Shown: positions 16,500 through 24,051 of the stretch, piece by piece
Layout: each line of letters begins with the position of its first letter
Numbering within the stretch: the first letter of the stretch is position 1
Assembly: GCA_030752795.1 (NCBI GenBank)
Contig: JASMDM010000017.1
Coordinates: 1 to 38,203, forward strand
Length of the DNA stretch: 38,203 nt
Source: SAR202 cluster bacterium
Lineage (GTDB): Bacteria > Chloroflexota > Dehalococcoidia > Lucifugimonadales > UBA1123
Reading direction: 5' to 3'
Notes under the pieces: generated by a model
What the model was told of the DNA's origin: nothing
The model's database searches: none
What the model saw: the letters and a program-made list of their open reading frames with translations, nothing else
Position numbers and translations under genes: made by a program

Positions 16500-16970
16500 A
16501 TGCGGCTCCCTGGGCTTGGCACGCCGAGGAGCGGAGCGTCCGGGCAGGTTTTGATCGACGGGGAGTGGCCTTGCCAGCGGTATCCGGAACGTTGGCACTC
16601 CAGGGCGAAACAATTGATCGCAGAATTCGAGGCGGCGTACGCTATATTCCGACTTCCGCGTGGGAAGAAATCGAGAGGGCGAAGAGCCCGAGAGACTATG
16701 CTGATACTCCGGAAGATTTTCGACGATCCCGCGACCCTGGGCGCAAGGGATGTCGGAACCATTCGACAGGTCTTGGCGAGTTTCAGAGTCAAACGCGGAT
16801 TGCCTGGCTCACAACGGCATCGGGAATTACGAGACTATGTGATGTACTCGGTTGGCAGAGATGCCGCAGCGGCAGCCTTGTACAGCGGGAAGAATGTGCA
16901 CAGCCTTCTGGCTGCCGGCTCGCCACATTGCAGGGAAACGCCGACTCAGGTTCAGGCATGGAGTCCGTAG
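16500..16970 (+). CDS. Hypothetical protein of unknown family
   Basis: 156 aa from ATG 16500, in the same frame as the preceding membrane-protein ORF. The middle ('AEFEAAYAIFRLPRGKKSRG' and 'DDPATLGARDVGTIRQVLAS') reads like a real basic helical protein; the last 40 residues look less so. I do not recognise it. It lies in the low-density stretch between the P-loop gene and its remnant, so it may be a broken gene. Confidence 0.35.
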   Translation: MRLPGLGTPRSGASGQVLIDGEWPCQRYPERWHSRAKQLIAEFEAAYAIFRLPRGKKSRGRRARETMLILRKIFDDPATLGARDVGTIRQVLASFRVKRGLPGSQRHRELRDYVMYSVGRDAAAAALYSGKNVHSLLAAGSPHCRETPTQVQAWSP

Positions 16971-17128
16971 ACGCTGTGCTGCAGCCGGTCTCGTTTATTG
17001 AGGCACACCAATTCAATCTAACAGAAGGACAAGCCATCCCCAGATAGTCGGCCGCAGTGGTCAATCTCGCGCGCCACGCCCCTTTGAGAGAGCTTGTCGA
17101 TACTCGTGTCATATTTTCGGGGAGATGA

Positions 17129-17479
17129 ATGGTCAGGATCATCCCTCAGATCAGTCCGGGCATCAATATGTGGGGCTTGGATCGAAACGCCCGCGGCGAC
17201 CTGTACGCCGCTGTCAAAGCGAGGCGTGACGAATCGAGCCGTGCTCTGGTCGTTTGTTCTCGCTGCCGGACATCCAGAACAACGGGTGATTTCGTTGGCC
17301 GGAAGTGTGTCAGACCTCAGGCTCGCCTTCGTCTGCTCTGGCGTTGGGTCATGGCATCGATTGTGGGAGCCGTCATCACGGTTGGCGTCGTGATGGCGGT
17401 CGCGTTGGCCGACGCCGGCGATGGGCGTAGTTCGCCAAGCAATCGGACCGAAGAGTCGCGAGAGGCCGTCGCTCAATGA
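17129..17479 (+). CDS. Hypothetical protein with a Cys pair and one membrane segment
   Basis: 116 aa, ATG preceded by GGGGAG. Contains 'VVCSRCRTSRTTGDFVGRKC' (a possible half zinc site) and one hydrophobic helix ('WVMASIVGAVITVGVVMAVA'). The last residues 'TEESREAVAQ' coincide with 'TDDSSRDAVAQ' of the P-loop protein at 15058, because the ORF runs into the remnant of that gene. It may thus be a chance fusion. Confidence 0.35.
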   Translation: MVRIIPQISPGINMWGLDRNARGDLYAAVKARRDESSRALVVCSRCRTSRTTGDFVGRKCVRPQARLRLLWRWVMASIVGAVITVGVVMAVALADAGDGRSSPSNRTEESREAVAQ

Positions 17480-17612
17480 CGGGACGCCTCCGTGCCCGTG
17501 GCTGGACCGCCGGACGCCGCGCGATCATTGAAGGGTGGGCGTCGGACCCGCCGGCGACCGCGGACGAGCTGCGGGAGCGGGTGGTGGCGTTTTATGCTGA
17601 GCGATCCGGAGC
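17440..17612 (+). pseudogene. 3'-end remnant of the P-loop ATPase gene
   Basis: Translation in two frames gives 'EESREAVAQ' then, after a one-base loss, 'GRRAIIEGWASDPPATADEL' and 'RERVVAFYAERSG', matching the last 55 residues of the protein at 15058 ('DDSSRDAVAQ', 'ERRAIIEDWAVDAPRSAEEL', 'RERVVAYYASRP'). Only the C-terminal tail is left. It ends about where the sense part of the PIG-L gene on the other strand ends. Confidence 0.7.
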
Positions 17613-18467
17613 CGACCAAAAACCCCTCAAAAACGTCCGTGTACGCGACGCCGTCCGGAGGCTCGGGGAAGGCCTGCACCAGGTACTCTTGACTCATGAG
17701 CGCCTTGGTGACTTCGGCGGGGAGCCGGTTGAAGGGGTTGTCCGCGCCGAACTGGGTCCTGTGGCAGTTCAGGGCCGTCCACTTCGCTTCGATTGCGTCA
17801 GACACATCGATGACCGCGTGGATCTTGTCGTCGTCCCAGCCGATGTCCGCCTCTTCGAATCGATCGAAATCGCTAGTGTCCTCGCCGTGGGCGATCAGTG
17901 CTTGCCGAAGCGTCGTGAAGATCGACTTCGGGAACACGGCGTAGTACAAACGGCTTGGCGACCAAGGCTCATCCGTACCGTCGAACTTGGAGGTGTCACC
18001 CGAAGCGTGGAACGCGGCGACCGTGTGCTTGTGGATAGCGATGTGGTCCGGGTGACCGTACCCGCGTTCGGATCGAACGTGACAACCGCATCCGGCCGAA
18101 GCCGGCGTATGATCTCGACCAGCGATCCGACTACTTCGTTTTCGTCGGCGTTCGCCAGTGCTGTCGGATTGGCATTGTCGTCTGTGCCGTCCATGCCGGA
18201 GTCTCGATATCCGAGTATGGTCAGATCTTCGACGCCGAGCGCATCAGCCGCCGCTCGGAGCTCGCCTTCCCGGACCTGACCGAGATTCTCGGGTGTGGCG
18301 AGCGCCGTATCGGATATCTCGCCAACCTCGCCGCGTGTGGCAGTCACGAGGGCGACGCAGTGTCCTTTGGCAGCGTTCAGCGCAAGCATGCCTCCGGAGC
18401 CGAATGCCTCATCGTCAGGGTGGGCGAAAACAGCCAGAAGCGTGCGTTTCGGGTCAGCGTGAACCAT
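17473..18467 (-). pseudogene. PIG-L/LmbE family deacetylase, frameshifted, with run-on 3' end
   Basis: From ATG 18467 the protein starts 'LLAVFAHPDDEAFGSGGML' with the zinc motif HPDD-E (His16 to Glu20) and runs to 'AVVTFDPNAG'. There a base is missing near 18060-18066; the next frame continues 'GYGHPDHIAIHKHTVAAFHA', the second zinc His motif, and then 'LYYAVFPKSIFTTLRQALIA' to 'AYTDVFEGFL'. Joined, about 278 residues make a normal LmbE-like zinc amidohydrolase (N-acetyl-sugar deacetylation, as in MshB/BshB-type enzymes). The remaining 50 residues to the stop at 17473 are antisense to the P-loop remnant and not family-like, so the original stop was probably lost at that junction. Substrate unknown. 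Confidence 0.78.
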
Positions 18468-18670
18468 CCAACCTTTTCTCCGTATGAATATGCAGGTGTC
18501 CTACCAGATGGCAACCGCCATGATCCGAACAAGCGCTGAATCGGGTCACCGCGGACAGCGGGAAACCAAGGGCGTCATCTCGCTCTCGCGGAGCGTCATG
18601 TGGGAATCGGGACGTCATCGCGGTTGCGCCGATTCAGGATACTATCGGCGAGAGTTCGCGGGCAAGAACG

Positions 18671-19258
18671 TTAGACGGTCACCGCCACTGGTCGACCGAC
18701 CAGCGTCATCCACTCTTTGAAAGCTGTCATATGGGCCCGTACGAACTCGCGTGTTTCCTCGTCAATCAACCGGTATTGGTCGTCGAATTTGTCGGCTGGT
18801 GAGGCGACGAGCACGCCGGGTTTCGCCATCACCAGGCCGCCGATGGCCATCAATATCGTCTGCAGTTGCCCCTGGGCTCGCGCGGTCCCGGTCATTCCGC
18901 CGGCGCCCATAACCGTGACCGGCTTGCCGAACATCGAGCCCGAAGATTTGTCTCGCGAAGCCCAGTCTAGCGTGTTCATCAACAATCCGGGTATCGCGTG
19001 ATTGTACTCAGGCGTCACGATCACAACGCCGTCCGAAGCCTTGATCGCTTCCTTCAGGTCGGTCACCGAGGCCGGATCGCCAGCCTTTTCGATGTCGCCG
19101 TCGTAAAACGGGATGTCGCTTATGTCGAATATTGAGATATCGACGCTCGCCGGCACCAATTCTTGCGCCGCGCGCAACAATGCACCATTTGAAGACTTCG
19201 CCCTCAGGCTTCCGGAGATTCCCACCACGTTAAACTGTCGCCCGTTGTTGTTGTTCAT
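18671..19258 (-). CDS. NADPH-dependent FMN reductase/NAD(P)H quinone reductase family
   Basis: 195 aa, a flavodoxin-like fold. 'VVGISGSLRAKSSNGALLRA' is the phosphate-binding loop for FMN, 'VVIVTPEYNHAIPGLLMNTL' the family-defining PEYN loop, and 'GKPVTVMGAGGMTGTARAQG' the second flavin loop. It would reduce free FMN, quinones or azo compounds in the cytoplasm using NAD(P)H. The start at 19258 is chosen because AGGAG stands upstream and the residues before it in the longer frame are Asn/Lys-rich and not family-like. A promoter is visible further upstream. Neighbours give no pathway hint. Confidence 0.9.
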   Translation of the reverse strand: MNNNNGRQFNVVGISGSLRAKSSNGALLRAAQELVPASVDISIFDISDIPFYDGDIEKAGDPASVTDLKEAIKASDGVVIVTPEYNHAIPGLLMNTLDWASRDKSSGSMFGKPVTVMGAGGMTGTARAQGQLQTILMAIGGLVMAKPGVLVASPADKFDDQYRLIDEETREFVRAHMTAFKEWMTLVGRPVAVTV

Positions 19259-19307
19259 GGCAATGTTGCTCCTTTTATTGCATTTATTGCGCTTAAATGC
19301 CTTATTC

Positions 19308-19336
19308 ACTGTAACAATGCTTGGACCGATGTGCAA
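19308..19336 (-). promoter_or_regulatory. Possible promoter for the FMN reductase gene
   Basis: On the minus strand TTGCAC (19336-19331), 17-base spacer, TACAGT (19313-19308). Transcription would start about 45 bases before the ATG at 19258. Confidence 0.4.
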
Positions 19337-19708
19337 CCACGCAGTCTAATGGCGTCAACAATTGCGCCAAGAACGAGACGCGGGTATGAAGCTGGATTCA
19401 TATTGGTGACCGATTACCGGACTTGATTGAAGAGGATTCGCCCGGCCCGGCGAGTCAAACCAGCACTGAGATCTGACGCACATGCTCCTTCGCAACTCTA
19501 AGCCGTTGGTTGCACCGAGCCCTGATGGCGGTTCCCCTCAAGTCGTGATCCAGAGCGGGCCATGATCGCCGATCGACGACCGGGTCCGACGACGAACGCT
19601 GTCCCCGCCGGCCAGGAGACCCGTCGAATTGACTGCTAGTCCCCTGGCGTATACAGTGCGGGCTATCAGCGTACCCGCCCACAGACCGACTCGATGGAGG
19701 TCCAACGA
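19337..19708 (+). other. Intergenic region upstream of the DUF1847 gene
   Basis: About 370 bases between divergent genes. I see no gene, no repeat copy and no strong promoter; the only clear element is the GGAGG at 19696-19700 that serves the start at 19709. Confidence 0.5.
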
Positions 19709-20824
19709 ATGGCCGTCAACTGTGCAGCTTGCCCGACCTACACGTGCCGCCTCGGCCACACCGACCTGGGTCCGGACGATTGCCCCATGAAGGACGACTT
19801 CCCCGACCCAGCGGTGCTGTACGACGACGACAAGATCAGGCTCGCGCGCGAAGCGGCTCTCATCGAGGCTCGCGGCTACCGCGAGTGGACACGGCTCGAA
19901 GAGACGGTTGAGCTCGCGACCCAACTCGGCGTCAGCGTTGTGGGCGTTGGGTACTGCCCCGATGTCGAGCCGGAGGTCCACGCCTTTGCCCGTTACCTGG
20001 AAGACTGTGGATTCCAGGTCGTACTGCCCGAGCCGCATGCTTCGGGCTCTTGCACACCACTGGAGCAAGCCCACACCTTGCGGGTAGCCGGCGCCGAGCT
20101 CAACGTGATCGCGGGCATGTGCGTCGGACACGACGCCCTGTTCATGAAGGCGGTGCGAGTGCCGGTGGTCGCGCTGATCGCCCGAGACACGTTCCTACAG
20201 CACAACCCTGTGGCTGCACTCTACGGCGCACGCGGATACTTCCGAAACGCGCTCGACCGAGCTCACAAGCAACCACGTTCCGACGACACCGACACCGAGT
20301 CGCTTCTGCAGCAGGCAGCTCAGGATCCGCTCGGCGAGCCCGGCGCAGAGCTGGCCAGCATCGCAGATGCCATTTCGCGCGAGGGCACGGGCAAATGGAG
20401 CCGAATCGAGGAGGTCCTCGAATTCGCGGCGCGTGGCGGGGCTCGCAAGCTGGGAATCGTATTTTGTCATGGTCTGCGTGAAGAGGCCAAGGTGCTGGAC
20501 CGCGTGCTCCGAGTGAACGGCTTCGAGGTCGCGTCCGTGGGATGCAAGGCAGGGGCGTACCCGAAGGAGTTTATCAGGATCGAAGACCACGAGCAGGTGA
20601 ATCCGGGCGGACTCGAAGTCATGTGTAACCCACTGGCACAGGCGGAGCTTTTGAATCGAGAGAAGACCGATCTGAACCTGCTCCTGGGCCAGTGCGTTGG
20701 GCATGACACGGCGACGATCGCCGCGCTGGACGCCCTCGCCGTTTACGTGGTGGTAAAAGACCGGGTGCTCGCTCACAACACCGTCGCGGCCCTGTACCGA
20801 AAGATGGCCGCGGACCGACGTTGA
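19709..20824 (+). CDS. DUF1847 metal-binding protein with two tandem DUF1847 units
   Basis: 371 aa. The N-terminus has four closely spaced cysteines (Cys5, Cys8, Cys13, Cys25 in 'NCAACPTYTC' and 'DDCPM'), a likely zinc or iron-sulfur site. Two homologous halves follow: residues 60-175, with 'RLEETVELATQLG' and 'AGMCVGHDALFMKA' and 'HNPVAALYGA', and 230-364, with 'RIEEVLEFAARGG' and 'LGQCVGHDTATIAA' and 'HNTVAALYRK'. Each half keeps the CVGHD motif (138-142, 329-333). The function of the family is unknown. GGAGG eight bases before 19709 favours this start over the ATG at 19694. It converges on the M20 gene. Confidence 0.85.
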   Translation: MAVNCAACPTYTCRLGHTDLGPDDCPMKDDFPDPAVLYDDDKIRLAREAALIEARGYREWTRLEETVELATQLGVSVVGVGYCPDVEPEVHAFARYLEDCGFQVVLPEPHASGSCTPLEQAHTLRVAGAELNVIAGMCVGHDALFMKAVRVPVVALIARDTFLQHNPVAALYGARGYFRNALDRAHKQPRSDDTDTESLLQQAAQDPLGEPGAELASIADAISREGTGKWSRIEEVLEFAARGGARKLGIVFCHGLREEAKVLDRVLRVNGFEVASVGCKAGAYPKEFIRIEDHEQVNPGGLEVMCNPLAQAELLNREKTDLNLLLGQCVGHDTATIAALDALAVYVVVKDRVLAHNTVAALYRKMAADRR

Positions 20825-20829
20825 GCGTC

Positions 20830-20861
20830 CTGATCGCCACTCTGTCGCGGTGACAGATCAG
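20830..20861. terminator. Small hairpin between convergent genes
   Basis: TCTGTC-GCGGT-GACAGA with an outer CTGA/TCAG pairing, lying in the 33-base gap after the DUF1847 gene and touching the stop codon of the M20 gene. No T-tract; a weak case. Confidence 0.35.
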
Positions 20862-22183
20862 CCGCAAAGGTCGAGAAGCGTCTCGTAAACGATTCGCGTA
20901 CCGAGGGCCAGGTTGCTCACCGATATCCGTTCGTCGATCCCGTGGATCGTGTCCAGATCGGATTGACCGAAGATCCCCGGGTTGATTCCGTAAGCCTTGA
21001 CGCCTTTTACTCGAAAGTAACGAGAGTTCGTCGCCACGGGTGTCTGAATGGGCGTCACGATCGCTTCGGGTACGACTCGGAGCACTGACCGCTCGAGCGA
21101 CCTGAAAAACTGCGAATCGACCGGAGACGCCATGCCGCCCGGTGATTCATCGGTTGCACGGATCTCGATGGTCTCGTCGTCGATTGTTTTCCGCATCGCG
21201 TCCAGAAACTCCGCTTGGTCGGTCGACTGCAATAGCCTGACGTCGAGAACCGCTTCGGCGATGTCCGGGGCCGCATTCGGCGCGTCGCCCGCGTGGAGCA
21301 TTGTGACCGTAATCGTATTTCGAAGCATGGCGTCGATGCTTGGGATCGCAGAGAGTTTGCCGAGGACTATCGGCCTAGCCCAGGGTTGGGATGCGTTGCG
21401 CATCAGCCACGAGGCCGGGAAAGTCTGAGTCTGCGACAGCCGGCGAAGAAACTCGCGAGTCACGGGCCCGAGTTCCGCCCGCGACGGCGTTTCGCGGAGC
21501 CGCTCCAGCGCGGCCAGCAACCTGTCGACCGGTGTCGCGTCGGCAAGCGATCCGTGCCCTCCGGTTCCTCAGGCGACTAGACGCACCATCGCCGAGCGCT
21601 TCTCCGCGACGGAGACGGTGAACACCGGTACTTCGCCCACGATCCCCCGCGTGCCGACGCCGCCTTCGTCCCACACATACTCGCTTCGGATCCGATCCCA
21701 GTGGTTGTCGATCACCCATTTCGTCCCGGCGAATCCGTCGAGCTCTTCGTCGCTTACGGCCAGCAACATCACACGGCGTTTCAGCGGAATCCCTTGGCGT
21801 CGCAGCAACGCCAACGCCAGAACATGCATGATGCCCAGGCTCTTGTCGTCGATTGCCCCTCGTCCTCAGACGTGGCCGTCTTCGATCAGACCGCCGAACG
21901 GCTCACGGGGCCATCGGTCGCTCGCCGCGGGCACGACGTCGATGTGGTGGAGGAGGAGCACCGGGGGCTCCGCGCCTTCGCCGTCTAACGACGCCAGCAG
22001 GTTGGCGCGATCGGGCTCGGGTCGGAACATCGTCGAAGGGATGGATTCGGAAGACAGCAAATCCTCCAGGAACTCGGCGCCGGCTCGCTCGTTGCCCGGG
22101 GAATTGGCGGTATCGATTTGAATGTAGCGACTCAGGCGGTCAACGGCTTCGCTTCCTACCTGTGTCCAGTCAGAATCGTTCAT
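20858..22183 (-). pseudogene. M20 family metallopeptidase with two in-frame TGA codons
   Basis: One frame of 441 codons, the usual length for M20 dipeptidase/carboxypeptidase proteins, starting at ATG 22183. All metal and catalytic positions are present: 'LLLHHIDVVP' (His80, Asp82), 'GRGAIDDKS' (Asp112), 'SDEELDG' (Glu146/147), 'GTGGHGS' (His210) and 'TIHGIDE' (His414). It is cut by TGA at codon 106 (21866-21868), where relatives have Trp in W-G-R-G, and at codon 205 (21569-21571), where relatives usually have Arg before G-x-G-G-H. No frameshift or other damage is seen. Other genes here end in TGA, so TGA is a stop in this organism. Most likely a young pseudogene, or two base errors. Confidence 0.85.
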
Positions 22184-22273
22184 CGGTAGTCATGGAGTCT
22201 CGGCGGTCAAAGAGACGAAAAGGACCGAAGGGACCGAAGTCATTCCAAACATCGACCGACTGAAGGCCTCTTA

Positions 22274-23206
22274 TCAGGAGCCGAATCGCGCGCCTGGCTT
22301 CAGGTCGATTGTCTCGATCCATTCAGGGGCCATCACTTTGCGCTCGCCTTCCGGTTGCACCCTGCCGATCGTTACCGATCCGCCGGCCGCGGCGACAGTG
22401 AAACCGTTCTCGTCGACGCTGACCACTTCGCCAGCGGACTTGCCTGTGTCGCCGTCTGATTTCGATGCCTTGAAAAACGATATGTTCGACCCATTGAACG
22501 TCGTGTTGGCTCCGGGACTCGGGTCACCGCCACGAATCAGGTTATAGACGTCATCAGCCGATTTGCTCCAATCGACCACGACGTCCTCGGCACGACACCA
22601 GCCCTCGTACGTGGCTTCGGACTCGTCTTGGACGATGCGCGGCGCGTTGCCGGTCGCGACCATCTGGACGGATTCAACGAGCGCATCGACGCCCATGTCG
22701 AACAGCTTGCCGAAGTACACGGCGCCGAGAGTGTCATCAGGCGTGATCTCGATCTCTTTTTGAAGCAACACCGGTCCCGTATCGAGTCCTTTGTCTGGCC
22801 AGAAGATGGTCAACCCGGTCTTGGCCTCGCCCCAGATGATCGGCCAGTTCATGGCGCTCGGTCCGCGGTGCTTCGGGAGCAATGAGGGATGGTACTGAAT
22901 CGTGCCGTGAGTCGGCGCTTCGAGTATCGCGTCGGGCACGATGTCGGTCACGAACGCCATCACACAGACATCGGAATTCAACGCCCGAAACGCGTCGATG
23001 GCTTCTTGCCGTCGCATCCGCCTGAACTGTGAGACGGGAATGTCGCTGTCCAGCGCCGCCTGCTTGATCGGATCGAACGGTCGGCCTTCCCGATCGGGCG
23101 GCGAGAAGACGCCAACGACGTTCTCGCCGGCTTCCACCAGCGCGTTCAGTACTTTCTCACCGAACGCCGCCTGGCCGATTACAGCGATGCGCAATTCTCC
23201 TGCCAT
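22274..23206 (-). CDS. Stand-alone 10-formyltetrahydrofolate hydrolase/formyltransferase-like protein
   Basis: 310 aa of the formyltransferase fold. 'IAVIGQAAFGEKVLNALVEA' opens the Rossmann-like domain, then 'IQYHPSLLPKHRGPSAMNW' (His106) and 'GLTIFWPDKGLDTGPVLLQK' (Asp142). The wording and the spacing His106/Asp142 match the hydrolase domain of 10-formyl-THF dehydrogenase (ALDH1L1 N-terminus) better than Met-tRNA formyltransferase. The C-terminal domain ('GWCRAEDVVVDWSKSADDVY', 'IRGGDPSPGA') is complete. It should use or release the formyl group of 10-formyl-THF; the ALDH half is not in the window. GGAGG eight bases before ATG 23206 decides the start over an ATG 15 bases upstream. The M20 gene follows after 90 nt. 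Confidence 0.83.
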   Translation of the reverse strand: MAGELRIAVIGQAAFGEKVLNALVEAGENVVGVFSPPDREGRPFDPIKQAALDSDIPVSQFRRMRRQEAIDAFRALNSDVCVMAFVTDIVPDAILEAPTHGTIQYHPSLLPKHRGPSAMNWPIIWGEAKTGLTIFWPDKGLDTGPVLLQKEIEITPDDTLGAVYFGKLFDMGVDALVESVQMVATGNAPRIVQDESEATYEGWCRAEDVVVDWSKSADDVYNLIRGGDPSPGANTTFNGSNISFFKASKSDGDTGKSAGEVVSVDENGFTVAAAGGSVTIGRVQPEGERKVMAPEWIETIDLKPGARFGS

Positions 23207-23428
23207 TTCCGAGACCTCCATTGGTCATATCGTTGGTCGATTCGATTCGACGGAACTGAGCTGTTGTCGCCCTAGCATAACCGCCGAATTGACGACCGTC
23301 GATCGTTCTTCACGTTTTCTCATGAGCGCTTGCCAACGGTCGCGAGACGCCTGTGACTGGAATATATCACCTCCCCGCGAGAGGGGCAACGGATGGTTTC
23401 AAGGCGCCGGTTTTTGGCAACCATCCGA

Positions 23429-23458
23429 TTGACTGTGCATGAACAGTTTCGATACAAT
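23429..23458 (+). promoter_or_regulatory. Promoter for the SWIM protein gene
   Basis: TTGACT (23429-23434), 18-base spacer, TACAAT (23453-23458), about 60 bases before the ATG at 23520. Good match at both boxes. Confidence 0.6.
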
Positions 23459-23519
23459 TTTGGTGGGCGAAGTCACGTAGACAAACCCACAACTGCGGGC
23501 CACCAGGAGGGCACAGCGT

Positions 23520-23768
23520 ATGGACTCAAGCCTCATGAGGAAGATCGAAAAGGCCAAAGATTACGCGCTCCAGCCAGAGCGCATCAGCTTTCGGAGCTAC
23601 GAGGCCGAATTCCGAGGCGACAACGGTAACCATGCGATAGCATATGAGTCGGGCAAATGGGTATGCGACTGCGAATACTACGAGCGTCGCGGAACTTGCA
23701 CCCATATCATGGCCATGCAACTCATGCTCGAAGGGATGCTTGCGGCGGGTGCGACAGCGTCGCCTTAG
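23520..23768 (+). CDS. Small SWIM zinc-finger protein
   Basis: 82 aa. 'WVCDCEYYERRGTCTHIMAM' is a SWIM motif (C-x-C ... C-x-H) that binds one zinc; the 45 residues before it form the short beta unit that usually precedes it ('ISFRSYEAEFRGDNGNHAIA'). SWIM domains occur in DNA-binding and helicase-associated proteins; as a stand-alone protein its partner is unknown. AGGAGG before the ATG and a good promoter upstream mark it as a real, separately expressed gene. A strong bidirectional terminator follows. Confidence 0.85.
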   Translation: MDSSLMRKIEKAKDYALQPERISFRSYEAEFRGDNGNHAIAYESGKWVCDCEYYERRGTCTHIMAMQLMLEGMLAAGATASP

Positions 23769-23985
23769 CTGCAACCGACTAGCAAGACACTACGTAAAAT
23801 CGATCCGCCCATGGTCGCTTGGCCTGGGCTCAAACACCGGCGCCACCGGTGTCAGATGAAGTCTTTCCATCCATTGCGCGTGTAGCGACCCGACCAATGT
23901 CCATGATCTTGTGACCTTCGTGAACTCATAGGCATTAGGTCGCTCTCCCCCGCCCGTCTACGCTCGAGAATTTTCGCGAAACGAA

Positions 23986-24021
23986 AGAGACCGCCGTCCA
24001 ATTGAGTGGACGGCGGTCTCT
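23986..24021. terminator. Bidirectional rho-independent terminator
   Basis: 15-bp perfect stem AGAGACCGCCGTCCA / TGGACGGCGGTCTCT with a 6-base loop, followed by T-rich sequence in both directions (TTTGCTTG on plus, TTCGTTTCG on minus). It serves fabF (minus) and probably the SWIM gene (plus). Confidence 0.85.
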
Positions 24022-24051
24022 TTGCTTGTTGCGGAATGAAGGCGGCCTATC

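Noticed and set aside
20858-22183. Genome-wide recoding of TGA as Trp, suggested by the M20 gene
   Set aside because: Several well-supported genes in the window (VWA protein, amidase, mazF) end in TGA at the family-typical position, and the second TGA replaces a residue that is usually Arg.
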